Shown piece by piece: positions 45,383-57,388 of a stretch of 64,000 bases of DNA (positions are counted from its first letter, which is position 1; each line of letters starts with the position of its first letter). This DNA is from Papaver somniferum (taxonomy: Eukaryota; Streptophyta; Magnoliopsida; Ranunculales; Papaveraceae). Made by a program: the position numbers and the translations under genes. The stretch is from assembly GCF_003573695.1 (NCBI RefSeq), contig NC_039367.1, positions 155,879,085-155,943,084 of the forward strand. The letters run 5' to 3'. A model generated the notes under the pieces. The model saw only the letters and a program-made list of their open reading frames with translations, had not been told where the DNA came from and made no database searches.

Positions 45383-46448
45383 ATTTTTGGCGCCTTCGAC
45401 GAGGACTTGTGTATAAAAATTTTTTTAGGTTTTATTTTTGTTCTTTTTTACGCCTTTTGGTACTTTTGTTTGCTTTCAGATTCGGAGCTAAGCTAGAGAA
45501 AAAGAAAAAGTGCTAAAAATAGAAAGCAAGGCCAAAGAAGGAAAGAAAAGAGAAATCCAAAAGGAGTGAAGAAGAATTTTTTTCCTTGTATATAGTTATT
45601 TCTTTTTATTTTTATAAACTGTAATGAGAGTTTTTGTTTTTGTAATCTTTTATTTTTTTGGACACTTTTTAAACTATATTTTTGGACATTGGACATTATT
45701 TTTTTTATTTTTTTTGTAAACCCTACGGAAGGGTAGTTTTAAATAAACTGTTTGCAGAGAAGGACGGCGATTACGATATCCCCTCGGCCCCTCGGGTTCG
45801 TACATGACATAGGACTTGTGGCCCAAGTCGACTTCAACGGTTCATCCCCCGTCTGTAACGGGAGGTAAGAATTCTAAACACCCGCGAATCCCCTGTCAGC
45901 GGGTTTACTTGATGATTTTGTATGCATATATGTTGAGGAATCGAATACGTCTGTTTTAATTTTCTAGTAAAGGGAAAGGCCTGGCCATACAAGATAAGGG
46001 TTTGGATTTCATCACCGTTCTCTTCTTGCCCGCCTTAGGAAAACGAAACCAAACGCGAACCTAAGCCTAAAATTTTGACTAGAACGAGACCGATAGGGTA
46101 ACGAGCTTAATAGGAAAGTCATTCGAAAAATATTGGTTACTCTTTTAAGCATACTTCGAAGTTCATGATGGTTTCTGTGAGCTAAATGCGTGACTGCGCC
46201 GCCTTGTAATGCGGTGAGGCCTTGAGTATCAAAGCTCCACGCAGCTTCCCTCGCCTCTATTCAACTTACTTTGACTCGGATTGATTCCATAGGGGTTTGC
46301 TTGTAACGAATTCCCTTTCGAAGGATTAGAAGCTGGTCTAGAAACAATCTAAGTGGAGTCATCATGCTTTTTGTTTGCTAGATAAAATAGGCTTGTTGTG
46401 GTCGAGTCAGCCTTCTTTGTGCTTGTTTAGAATCCCCTTGCAGTTAGG
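45383..46448 (+). other. Element B leader
   Basis: The PBS is followed by an AT-rich stretch and then a conserved block (ggacggcgattacgatatc, cggcccctcgggttcgtac) shared with elements C and D. Conservation across elements with different coding content suggests a packaging or dimerisation role (inference). Confidence 0.7.
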
Positions 46449-48059
46449 ATGTCGAACTGGTATAGCCAATACAATGATTATCCAACCGAGCAACATGGAC
46501 ATTACTCTTTTTATGATCATAGTGTGAATACTGGTTGGGCACACCAACGTTTTCAGGATTTTGGGCCATACCATGGCGAGCCCAATTACTATCTGCATGC
46601 GCATCAGTCTTACGAGCAAAAATATTATAATACTAGTTCTTCGTATTTAGAGGATACAATCAAACTTTTGAAAAGTAGTCCTTTTTATGATCCGTCAGTT
46701 CCTATTCCTTCTCTAGAAGAGTCTCTCAGGAGTTTAGCTGAGTCGACACGAAAGTTAGCTGAATCGACATGTAAATTAGCTGAGGTGAATAACGTAGTTA
46801 TGGACGAAAGGACTGCAATAACGAATGAATCTTTAGAAGATATCCTCAGTAGATTAACTCAAAACTTAGATCCAACATTAAGGGAACTTTCTTTGGAGGA
46901 GACCCTTGAGAGGATAGCTGAGTCGACACGTAGACTTGAGTTAGAGACGAACGAGAGTATTGCTCGAAATAACTTGAATTTCCAATATAGTGTATCCAAT
47001 AATACCTTTGACAATGAAGATAGTTATTCACATAATCAAGATGACGAGGATAAAATTGGTAACACTACTTGTTTAGATGAGGTCCAATCATTTTCATGTT
47101 ATTATAATGATGATTATGATGAGGATAGTGTTGATGAAGAGTTTGAAATAAGTAGGCATAGTGATCAGGAATTTGTTACTCCAATTGAACTTAATAATGA
47201 TAATGTTTCTTGTTCAAATCCAAATAATTTTAATAATTATTCACCTATTCAAAAGGACGAGGATTTGACTAGATATACTCTCGTTTTAGACGATGTAGTA
47301 TTTCCTTATGATTACGAAGCCAACGATAGTTTAGAGGAACGAGTTTATTCTGAGAATATTGTTTTAGAGTCTAGCGATTTAGAAACATTAGTCTTAGACG
47401 AAGAAGATGAACTCGTAGAGCTTTTAAATATGAGTGAGGATGCATCACCTGAGTATAATCTACACGAAGCAATTGACCATTTTCAAGATTCCGATGATCT
47501 AGAAACTAGGGAAATTGTAGCTAGTCTATCTAGAGACACCCAAAACTCTAAGTTTGGGGGTGATTATCATTCTCCTTGTGCCTTACCTTTAGATCTTACA
47601 GAGATCCCTCACTTGGGACTTGATATATGTGCCTCAACCATTATGCCAGATTACCTTCATACTAGCTCTCCCGAACCTAATAATGTCCAGGAAGAAGTTC
47701 AGTTGTTAGAAACCCATCCTCTGGTTGATGTGGTTTACCCAGGCTATGATACCCAGATTGATTTTGTTTTCCCACCAAAAACTTTTACTCCAATTGTGGG
47801 AACGTTTGAATTTCAGATGTGTCAGTTATTAAGTTTTGAGACTAAACCTAATTACTTTAGGATATTAGGGTCGACAAATTTTCTTAAGAATGACCATTAT
47901 TGTGGTCAACTTTGTGAGTCAAATCTAATTGACTTAGAGGATCCCCAATTATTCAGGTTGTTGTTATGTGCTTCTAAGTTCTTAGTTGAGTTTTTCCAGA
48001 CTCTAATACCTGAACTGGGTCTTAGCTTTGAGGAAATCCAACCGATAAAAACCTTTTAG
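46449..48059 (+). CDS. Element B large acidic protein, 536 aa, function unknown
   Basis: A single open frame from MSNWYSQYNDY to a TAG. Residues 1-65 are Tyr/His-rich. Residues 75-180 form a coiled-coil-like region with repeated SLEESLRSLAEST / KLAEST / RIAESTRRL heptads, resembling SLEESIKMLAKTQ in the gag C-terminal region of element D. Residues 185-370 are very rich in Asp, Glu, Asn and Ser. The C-terminal third is less biased, with PHLGLDICAST, DVVYPGYDTQIDFVFPP, GQLCESNLIDLEDPQLFRLL and EFFQTL. No enzyme motif is visible. Element C carries the same protein on the minus strand, and its frame continues past the position of this stop, so the ancestral protein was probably longer. A gag-derived structural protein is the best guess. 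Confidence 0.6.
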   Translation: MSNWYSQYNDYPTEQHGHYSFYDHSVNTGWAHQRFQDFGPYHGEPNYYLHAHQSYEQKYYNTSSSYLEDTIKLLKSSPFYDPSVPIPSLEESLRSLAESTRKLAESTCKLAEVNNVVMDERTAITNESLEDILSRLTQNLDPTLRELSLEETLERIAESTRRLELETNESIARNNLNFQYSVSNNTFDNEDSYSHNQDDEDKIGNTTCLDEVQSFSCYYNDDYDEDSVDEEFEISRHSDQEFVTPIELNNDNVSCSNPNNFNNYSPIQKDEDLTRYTLVLDDVVFPYDYEANDSLEERVYSENIVLESSDLETLVLDEEDELVELLNMSEDASPEYNLHEAIDHFQDSDDLETREIVASLSRDTQNSKFGGDYHSPCALPLDLTEIPHLGLDICASTIMPDYLHTSSPEPNNVQEEVQLLETHPLVDVVYPGYDTQIDFVFPPKTFTPIVGTFEFQMCQLLSFETKPNYFRILGSTNFLKNDHYCGQLCESNLIDLEDPQLFRLLLCASKFLVEFFQTLIPELGLSFEEIQPIKTF

Positions 48060-49269
48060 TTAGACCCTTTTATAGAGCCTGAACCTGAACCACAACTGAT
48101 GTAGTTGTCTTAAGCAAGGGTATGTTCGGTATCTTCTTGGTCTGTTGTAGTTTCCTCTTCTTGTGGGTAACACTCTTTGATCCAGATGACCCACAATTAT
48201 TCCCGCTGCTGCTATATGATTCTTCGTGGTGACTAATCCTTTCTTAGTCTAGATGAAGACTTTAAACTTAGCACTTCTTGGGAGGTAACCCAATATTCAT
48301 GCGACACGGTAATATCTTTCCTTATATCTTTTGCTTCAAGTGGTAACAGTTTCTCCTTGTTCATGCTTTTAATTTTATCTTTATAACATTGAGGACAATG
48401 TTAGATTTAAGTTTGGGGGTATGGGAGAAACTTTTTAGTTGCATTAAATAAACTCCAGAGCCTAAAAATTTATGCTTATTAAGGATGGCACTAACCAATC
48501 TAAGTGGATGGAAGCATGTTGGTTATAGAAGTTGAGGAACCAATCTGATTAGATGGAAACATCTAAAGAGTCTATTCATAAAAGCACAGAGCTCAGGTGT
48601 TAAAAAAAAAACATGGTAGTTTCTCCATATTCTCGTGATGGAAACATCGAAAGAATCCTGATCAGTTCTTTTCTTTTTCTTTTTACCATTGCTAGGGTGA
48701 AATATAGTGACTGGGATCAAAAAAAAAAATTGAGACCAGACCACCAGACCAACCAGAATAAATACAATAAATTCGACCATTGGTACCCTTGTATATGCCA
48801 GCTGAATTGACCTAGAGTTAGGATTATCGACCACAGGTTCCCTTGTATATGTCGGTGTGTTGATATTAGTCCAGACCAGTATCTCGGTCCATTAGGATAG
48901 GTTCACCTTAGTTAACATCATCTATGTTTTTCTCTACATCCATCTTCTTAATATATCCTTGTGATTGGTTGAATCCGGTTTATGATGTCCAGAAACTATC
49001 TGAGTAGAGCTCTGTCACTTTATATGAATTTTAGTATGCTTGAGTGCAAACTCGTGTACAACAATTGGAATTTCGCATCAGGGTACTTCATCTTTTAGTT
49101 TGGAGTAAAGGTTTTGTGGGTACACCTCTGGTAAACCCTCCGGAGACAACACTCCGCCGGTAGGTCTACCTAGCGGTTTAATGGCTTGATGCACGTGCTA
49201 AGTGTAGTCATTTTATTTTTCTATATTAGATTTGCTCGAGGACTAGCAAATAATAAGTTTTGGGGTATT
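48060..49269 (+). other. Element B 3' internal region with internal purine tract
   Basis: It is non-coding apart from remnants of the protein's C-terminus (EPEPEPQL, then decayed frames). The tract aagtttgggggtat at 48409-48422 nearly repeats the 3' LTR purine tract at 49255-49269. Element C has the same pair. Confidence 0.6.
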
Positions 49270-50411
49270 TTATAGACACATTTTTGTGTCTAAATTGATC
49301 CCAATACTATATATTGTTGGCACTCGATTTCGTATTTATTTACAGTGTTTTTTGTTTTTTTAGGTATTTTTGGGGAATAAACATTTTTGGAAGAATTGGC
49401 TTAAAAGTGTTAAAGGCATCCTCATTTCAGATAAGAGCACCAATCTTGTTAAAGGCACCCAGCAAATGGATAGAGGAACCCTCTCCTTCTTCATTTTGAA
49501 ACAAATTCACGGAATTTATGGGATATTTTAAAAGATTATACATAAAGTTTCCATATCTTGAAGGTAAAAGAGATAATATATTTATGAGATGGTTTTTATT
49601 GAAAAGGAGAAAGAAAATCTGGGATTTTATTTAAAAAATAATAAAAAAAAATATCCCTAGGATTTTATTCTAGCAAATAAAGAAGATTTGTGATAACGGA
49701 GAAAGAAATTATTCATGAGATATCTTTCATTAAAGAGAAGATCTGATGGAGTTATGAAAGAAGATTTTGAAAAGATGTTTGAGTAATGGGTTATTGTGTA
49801 TAAATAGGGCGCTAGTAGGACCAAACAGAGGGATGGAGAGTTTGGGGATCGTTTAGAGCAAACCCGGTTTAATCATTATTTTCTCCCATTTCATCACTTG
49901 TAAACACTTTTGAGCAATGAAAAATTATTCTGAGTGTGTTTCCAATATGCGGAGGTAGACCCCAATCCTTGGGGCTATGGAGGAAGCCGTTGTTTCATTA
50001 AAAGTGATACATTTATATTTTTAATTAATTATAACAACTCTATTATGATTTTTGCTTTGAATTAAAACTTGATTATATGATTTTAATTAGTTAGGTGTAT
50101 TTTCTGTTGATAGAATATGCTTGCTTTAGGGTTTTGATATTCTATGCTTGGATTAACATCTATTTTTTTGAAAATGTACATGTCTAGGCAATACTATTAG
50201 AATCAATTTGAATGTTGAGTTGCATAATTATTGTTTTATTAAATCACTAATATCGACCAATGGTGGAATCCTAGCCCCGGTCTCTCCATAATTTTTAAAA
50301 CACCTTTTAATTGAGTTTGTTATTTTTATTTATAAAAATTTAGTCTAAAAAAATCTTCCTTCACAAGTCTCAACGAACCTTTTACTACAACATCATTGAA
50401 AATAACCATCA
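49270..50411 (+). repeat. Element B 3' LTR (1142 bp)
   Basis: It is nearly identical to the 5' LTR. The second base is T where the 5' LTR has G (TTATAGACAC instead of TGATAGACAC), so the canonical TG end is lost on this copy. Confidence 0.92.
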
Positions 50412-50866
50412 TTCTTGTATAGTTCTATGAGAATATAGCAACTGAACAACTCTTTAACTACTTTCATTTGAGTTATTTGAACTAGTTATGGTTAAGATGA
50501 ATAAGGTTGATATGAGAGTAATCATATGGCTAACCTCGGTTAACTATTTGTGAACCGACATGGTGTACACGTTTAGGTACGGTTACGTAAACCTAAATGA
50601 GGATACATTTCACTTGTGTGTAACAAGCTAAGTTCGATCTAACGGTTGAAAGATATTAGCTTGGTTGAATCAGGTTTTTCATCTAAAGGTGAATATTGAA
50701 TGCTTTGTTACCAAAGTAACTAGGATTGCAAACCCTGATTCGAAAAATATATAAAGGAGAACTCTAGAAACTGGGAAACCTAATCCCCACACCTCTTATG
50801 TGTTACTAGTTGCATAACTAGAGTCGATTCTCCTTTAACCTTAGGTTTCTATCGGGACCCTGTAGG
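50412..50866 (+). repeat. Element A LTR2, part 2
   Basis: Between elements B and C, it matches LTR1 from 'ttcttgtat' to 'ccctgtagg'. It includes both target duplications at its edges. Confidence 0.92.
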
Positions 50867-51810
50867 TGATTATAGATTTTTAATTGTCGTTGTTGTAATG
50901 AGGTTCAAACTCTCGGACTTGTGAAGATTAAATTTAAAGATTTAATAAAATTATATACAAAAAAATATTAACAATGGTGAGAGGTACTGGGACTAATAAT
51001 TTCACCAAATTCCATTCATGTGATTCAAATAATAATTCCATGCAATTATAGCTCAAATATTAAAAACATGGACTCTTATTCTTTGCCAATATAGATTCTC
51101 AAAATATTAGTTATAAATCGTAAGCATGGAACATCAAACATTTAAGCAAGCATGACCCATCAAATAAAATGATAACTAATTAATTCGAACCATATATCAA
51201 TTAAAAACAAGTGCAAAAGTCATAAAAAGAATTATTAAAATTACCACATGCGTGAAATAGGGCTCCATCCGTCGTCCCAGTGTTGGGATTTATCTTCTCA
51301 TATTAATCACTTGCTCAGAATACATGTTTGTTTCTCAAAAGTTGATTAAAATGAGTAAAATAGTGAATGTACGACCCACAGAAGGCGTCACAAAAAGAAC
51401 GATAAGAGACAGGTGTTGCTGGTGTTGAGACTGCACTGCGACCCTCTAGTGTGCATCTTAGACACTATTGATAAGCGACTGTCCTTGCGAGTCTGTTCTT
51501 CGTGTTCTTGGTATTCTTCATCAGCAGCAGCAGCAGAAACAGAGTTTCATCAACTCTTGATTTCTTCTTCTCTGGACCTCCTCTCGACCCCAAACTCTCG
51601 ACACCCATTCTCTGTGATACCAGAAATCTATTTATACTCCTCAGCCTCATTTAATCACGCCATAACTCAAGATAATTCTCTCTTTACTCGGCTTAAAGAG
51701 AAAATATTTTTTGGATATTTTCTTCCTTTAATTAGCTCTCCACGCGCTGAAATGATGTATAAACACTCCAAAATATTGAGAACAAAATAGACACATAAAT
51801 GCGTCTATCA
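50867..51810 (-). repeat. Element C 3' LTR (944 bp, internally deleted)
   Basis: It aligns with the 5' LTR at both ends, but lacks the stretch corresponding to 56778-57350. The junction lies near 51771 within 'ctccaaaatattgag', where a few A's are shared by both breakpoints. Confidence 0.9.
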
Positions 51811-53124
51811 AATACCCCCAAACTTGTTATTTGCTAGTCCTCGAGAAAAACTAATAAAAAATAATTAAAACCGAGTTAATCTCGGGAGGGTTTACCAGAG
51901 GTGTACCCACAAAACCAATACTCCAGACCCTAGCTATCTATGTCGAACCTTGGAAGGCACTAAAGAATCTCCTTGGTTGGCTTACAATCACTGACTACAG
52001 GAGGAAGTACCATGATGCGAAATTCCAATTGTTGTACACGAGTTTACACTCAAGCATACTAAAATTCATATAAAGTGACAGAGCTCTACTCAGATAGTTG
52101 CACTATGGACATCATATTCGTTGTCAAACTAATCATATGGATAGAAAAAGGAGATGGAAATAGAAAAATGTAGATGGTTTTGATGTTAACCAAATGATAG
52201 ATGTTTCACATATCTGTCTGAAGGCCACTTCCAGAATGAACCTATCCTAATGGACTGAGATACCGGGCTGACTAATATCAACACAACTGGCATATACAAG
52301 AGAACCAGGGGTCAATAACTTAAATCTAGATCAACAAACTGGAAAATACAAGGGAACCAGCAGTTGACTACACAGAACAATAACCATTTTTTTTAACTTA
52401 ACGGCATGAATAGATCTTTTTGATCCAAGCGCATGCTTCTTGTCAGCAGATTACACGATAGTTCCCACGGGTCCTGCATTCCACGCATGCTTAGGCGACG
52501 GAAACATGGAGAACAGACGCATATTGCTATCCAAGTGTTAATATTTATTCCGATTGGTCTAATTGGTCCGGTCTCAACTTCTTCTTTTTTATATATATAT
52601 ATAGTAACTCAATCACTCTAATTCACCCTAACAGTGGTAACAACTTGAATCGTGTGCCCCACCTAATCACTTAGAGAAACATAGTTTAAAATGAAAAAAA
52701 ATAAAAATAGAAGTGAAAAGGACTCAAAGAAATATGGTGAAACTATCATGTTATTTCTAACACCTGAGCTCTGTGCTTATATGAATAGACTCTTTAGATG
52801 TTTTCATCTATTCAGATTGGTTCGTCAACTCCTATGATCAAAATGCTTCCATCCACTTAGATTAGTTAGTGCAATCCTAAATAGGCATAAATTTCTAAGC
52901 TCTGGAGTTTATTTATTGCAACTAAAAAGTTTCTCCCATACCCCCAAACTTAAATCTAACATTGTCCTCAATGTTCTAAAGATGAAACTAAAAGCATGAA
53001 CATGGAGAAACTGTTACCATTTGAAGCGAAAGAGTTAAGGAAAGATATTACCGTGTTGCATGAGCATGGGATACCTCCCATGAAGTGCTAAGTTTAAAGT
53101 CTTCATCCAGACTTAGGAAAGGAT
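51811..53124 (-). other. Element C 3' internal region
   Basis: The purine tract abuts the 3' LTR at 51811-51825 and a second copy lies at 52939-52952 (both 'ataccccc' followed by 'aaactt' on the plus strand). The remainder is non-coding. Confidence 0.6.
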
Positions 53125-54804
53125 TAGTCAACTCAAACCATAAAGTAACCGTCGAAATAACTGTGGGTCTTCAAAACTAAATAGAGTTGACCAAAGGAAA
53201 CTGCAATGAACCAAGAAAGTGAACAAGACTAGCGTGCCCTTACTTAGTTTCCTGATTAAGAAATTTATATCTAATTGTGGTTCAGGTTCAGGTTCTACGA
53301 AAGGGTCTAAATAGAAAATTTTCATTGGCTGCGTTTCTTCATAGGTGGGATCCGAATCATTAGGTCCTAGAGTCTAGAAAAACTCAAATATGATCTTAGA
53401 AGCGCAAAATAATAACCTAAATAACTGAGGATCCTCTAAGTCAATAAGATTTGACTTACATAATTGACCACAATGAGAGTAGTGGTCATTCTTAAGCAAA
53501 TGTGTCGATTCTAATTTCCTAAAGCATTTAGGTTTAGTCTCACAACTTAATATTCGACACATTTGGAATATAAACGTTCCCACAGTTGGAAGAAAACTAT
53601 TTGGTGGGAAAACAAAGTCAATCTGGGGATCATAGCCTGGGCAAACCACATCAACCAGAGGATGGGTTTCTAACGACTGAACTTCTTCCTGGACATCATT
53701 AGGTTCGAGAAAACGGGTATGAAGGTAATCTTGTAAAATTGTCGAGGCAGAGATATCAAGTCCTAAGTGATAATCACCCCCAAACTTAGAGTTTTGGGTA
53801 TCTCTAGATAGACTAGCTACAATTTCCCTAATTTCTAGGTCATCAAATTCCTGGAAATGGTCAATTGATTCTTCTAAGTCAGGTTCATCCTCACTCATCT
53901 CTACGAGTTCATCTTCTTCGTCTAAGACTATTGTTTCTAAATCGCTAGACTCTAAAACATTATTCTCAGAATAAACTCGTTCCTCTAAATCATTATCAGC
54001 TTTGTAAACAGGAAATACTACATCGTCTAAAACGAGGGTATCTCTAGTCAAATCCTCGTCCTTTTGAATAGGTGAATAATTATTAAAATTATTTGGATTT
54101 GAACTAGAAATAATATTATCATTGTAAAGCTCAATTGGAGTAACCATTTCCTGATCACTATGCCTACATATTTCATGTTCTTCATCGATACTATCCTCAT
54201 CATAATCATCATTATAATAACATGAAAAAGATCGAACCTCATCAAAACAAGTAGTGCTACCAATTCTAACCTTGTCATCTTGATTATGAAAATAACTATC
54301 CTCATTTTTAAGGGTATTATTGGAAACACTATATTGGAAAGTAAGATTATTTCGAGCAAGTCTTTCGTTCGTCTCAGCCATCAGCTTGAGGGATTCCTCT
54401 ATATAAAGTTAGCTCATTATTGTAGTTCTTTCGTCTAGAATTACGCTATTCATCTCAGCTAACTTACGCGTCGACTCAGCTAACTCCCTGAGGGACTCTT
54501 CTAAAGGAGGAATAGGAACAGAGGGATCATAAAAATGACTACTTTTCAATAGTTTGATTGTATCCTGTAGAGACGAAGAACTAGTACTATAATCTTCTTT
54601 CTCGTAAGACAGATGCATGTGTGGATAGTAATTGGGCTCACCAGGGTATGACCCATATCCTTTCAAATGATGGCGTTCCCAACCACTATTCGCAACATGG
54701 TCATAGAAAGGATGATATCCATATTCAAATTCAGGTCGATAATCATTGTATTGGCTTATATCATACCAGTTCGACATTCTTAATTGCAAGGGAATTCTAC
54801 ACAA
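53125..54804 (-). pseudogene. Element C acidic protein, counterpart of the element B protein, two stops
   Basis: The minus-strand frame starts MSNWYDISQYNDY at 54804 and matches the element B protein through the Tyr-rich start and the LEESLRELAESTRKLAE heptads. TAA stops it at 54409-54411, and about 40 codons present in B are missing there. The same frame continues from 54408 through the acidic region and the C-terminal third to a TAG at 53374-53376, where B has Gln in EFFQ. It remains open past that to about 53125 (EPEPEPQLDINF and a hydrophobic stretch), beyond the position of the B stop. The two copies therefore carry different disabling changes. Confidence 0.75.
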
Positions 54805-55871
54805 TCACAAACAAGGCTGACTCGACAAAATCAAACCTATAAAATCTAGCAAACAACAAGCATGATGGCTCCACTTAGATTGTTTCTAGACCAACTTCTA
54901 GTCCTTCGAAAGGGAATTCGTTACAATTTAAGCAAACCCCTATGGAATCAATCCGAGTCAAAGTAAGTTGAATTGAGGCGAGGGAAGCTCAGTGGAGCTT
55001 TGATACCCAAGGCCTCACCACTATCACAAGGCGGCGCAATCACGCATTCAACTCACAGAAACCATCATGAACTTCGAAGTATGCTAAAATGAGTAACCAA
55101 TATTTTTCGAAAGATTTTCCTACCAAGATCGTTACCCTATTGGTCTCGTTCTAATCAAATTTTAAGCTTGGGTTCGCGTTAGATTTCGTTTTCCTAAGGC
55201 GGGCAAGAAGGGAGCGGTGATGAAATCCGAACCCTTATCTTGTATTGGCCAGGCCTTTCCCTTTACTAGGAATTTAAAAACAGTCCAAATTCTTCCTCAA
55301 TCAATGAATCACCTTAAGGAATACAGTAACTCGCTTACAGGAGATTCACGAGTGTTTCGATGGACTTACCTCCCGTACCAGACGGGGGATGAACCGTTGA
55401 AGTCGACTCGGGCCACGACTCCTATGTCATGTACGAATCCGAGGGGCCCAGACGATATTGTAATCGTCGTCCTTCCCTGCAAACAGTTTATATTTAATTT
55501 ATTTTTATATAACCCTTCCGTAGGGTTTAAAATTAAAATAAATTGTCCAAAGTCCAGTCCAATGAAAACAAATAAAAAAAATAATAATAATAATTACAAA
55601 AAAAAATGGAAAGTCTCTTAAAAAAATAAAATAAAAATGAAATAATTCTCTCTCTCTCTCTCTCTTTTTTCTCTCTTTTTTCTTTTTTTTTTTTTTGCTT
55701 TTTCTTTTTTCTTAGCTTTAAGCTTTGATTCCAAGGTCTTTAATATCCAACTTCAAACCTGTAATACAAAGACACAACCAAAGAGACGTAAAAAGAACAA
55801 ACGGAATAATAAAAAATAATAAAAACCTAAAAATTCTACCTAAGCACAAATCCGCGTCGGTGGCGCCAAAA
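54805..55871 (-). other. Element C leader and PBS
   Basis: It holds the reverse complement of the conserved leader block seen in B and D ('gacataggagtcgtggcc' and neighbours near 55400-55440). A (CT)n run lies at about 55648-55668. The PBS is at 55852-55870. Confidence 0.7.
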
Positions 55872-57388
55872 TGATTATAGATTTTTGATTGTCGTTATTG
55901 TAATGAGGTTCAAACTCTCGGACTTGTGAAGATTAAATTTATAGATTTAACAAAATTATATACAAAAAAATATTAACAATGGTGAGAGGTACTGGGACTA
56001 AGAATTTCACCAAATTTCATTCATGTGATTCAAATAATAATTCCGTGCAATTATAGATCAAATATTAAAAACATGGACTCTTATTCTTTGCCAATATAGA
56101 TTCTCAAAATATTAGTTATAAATCGTAATCATGGAACATCAAACATTTAAGAAAGCATGACCCATCAAATAAAATGATAAATAATTAATTCGAACCATAA
56201 TTCAATTAAAAACAAGTGCAAAAGTCATAAAAAGAATTATTAAAATTACCACATGCGTGAAATAGGGCTCCATCTGTCGTCCTAGTGTTGGGATTTAGCT
56301 TCTCATATTAATCACTTGCTCAAAATACATGTTTGTTGCTCAAAAGTTGATTAAAATGATAAAAATGAGTAAAACAGTGAATGTACGACCCACAGAAGGC
56401 GTCACAAAAAGAACAATAAGAGATAGGTGTTGTTGGTGTTGAGACTGCACTACAACCCTCTAGTGTGCGTCTTAGACACTATTGATAAACTTCTGACCTT
56501 CCGAGTCTGTTCTTGGTGTTCTTCATCAGCATCAGCAGTAGAAACAAAGTTTCATCAACTCTTGATTTCTGCTTCTCTGGACCTCCTCTCGACCCCAAAC
56601 TCTCGACACCCATTCTCTGTGATACCAGAAATCTATTTATACTCCTCATCCTCATTTAATCACGACATAACTCAAGATAATTCTCTCTTTACTCGGCTTA
56701 AAGAGAAAATATTTTTTGGATATTTTCTTCCTTTAATTAGCTCTCCACGCGCTGAAATGATGTATAAACACTCCAAACATGATCTTACACGCTGTAGAAT
56801 TGATTCAACACTCTCCAAATACATGAGTACACGTCTAAATTTGATGTGATCGTGTGATATTCATTTCTTGAACGTGCTTCCTGATTTCTTGATTGCGATG
56901 ATTCCAACTAATTATGATCGATCCTAACACCCAAAATGTCTTCCTCTATCCATATCACAAATACCCATTGAAAATCAGAGGTTTAATCGAACTCTAACCC
57001 TTCCATAAATCGATCGACCCAACTGCAAGTGAGAAGAAATATTTTCCCGCCTTTTTCCAAAATTTGAATTATGAGAAGAAAAGTGTCCTCCCCCTAATCC
57101 TGTACGGGTGTCACTTTAGCAATTGGGGTGGAAATAGTAATTTTGGGGTGGAAATAGTAATTTTTCTGGGTTCCTTCGGTACATTTCTGGGACGCTTCCG
57201 GTGCATTTCTGAGGTGCCTCCGGTACATTATCCTGGGGTGTAAAACACTACTTTTCGAGCTCATTTCGCCGCAAAGGCTTATTTCTCTAAAAACATCTAC
57301 AAAAACACAAAATAACACAATATGTACTTAATCGAGTCTAACAATAAAGAATATTGAGAACAAAATAGACACATAAATGCGTCTATCA
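55872..57388 (-). repeat. Element C 5' LTR (1517 bp)
   Basis: On the minus strand it begins TGATAGACGCATTTATGTGTC and ends CTATAATCA. Its first 120 bases align with the element B LTR start, showing that B and C belong to related families. Confidence 0.92.

Larger units (their letters stand above)
44240..50411 (+). mobile_element. Element B: Athila-like non-autonomous LTR retrotransposon (6172 bp)
   Basis: The LTRs are 44240-45382 and 49270-50411. The target duplication TTCTT lies at 44235-44239 and 50412-50416, and element A LTR1 shows the unoccupied site. The PBS region reads 'tttttggcgccttcgacg', the TGGCGCC type used by Athila/Tat gypsy elements. The purine tract aagttttggggtatt precedes the 3' LTR. 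There is no protease, RT, RNase H or integrase. The leader at about 45750-46330 and a single large reading frame fill the 3.9-kb interior. The two LTRs differ only slightly, so it is young relative to element A. Confidence 0.92.
50867..57388 (-). mobile_element. Element C: Athila-like non-autonomous LTR retrotransposon, minus strand (6522 bp)
   Basis: The LTRs are 50867-51810 (3' LTR) and 55872-57388 (5' LTR). The duplication GTAGG lies at 50862-50866 and 57389-57393, with the empty site in LTR1 near 39176. On the minus strand the 5' LTR is followed by 'ttttggcgccaccgacgcgg', an Athila/Tat-type PBS, and the 3' LTR is preceded by aagtttgggggtatt. It carries the same leader and acidic protein as element B and no polymerase. 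The 3' LTR is 573 bp shorter than the 5' LTR because of an internal deletion. Confidence 0.92.

Noticed and set aside
46449..48059. Host gene for the 536-residue acidic protein
   Set aside because: It lies inside exact LTRs with a target duplication and recurs in element C, so it belongs to the transposon.
57094..57318. Minus-strand frame in the element C LTR
   Set aside because: It lies within the U3 part of the 5' LTR and in the block deleted from the 3' LTR. It is chance coding in repetitive sequence.
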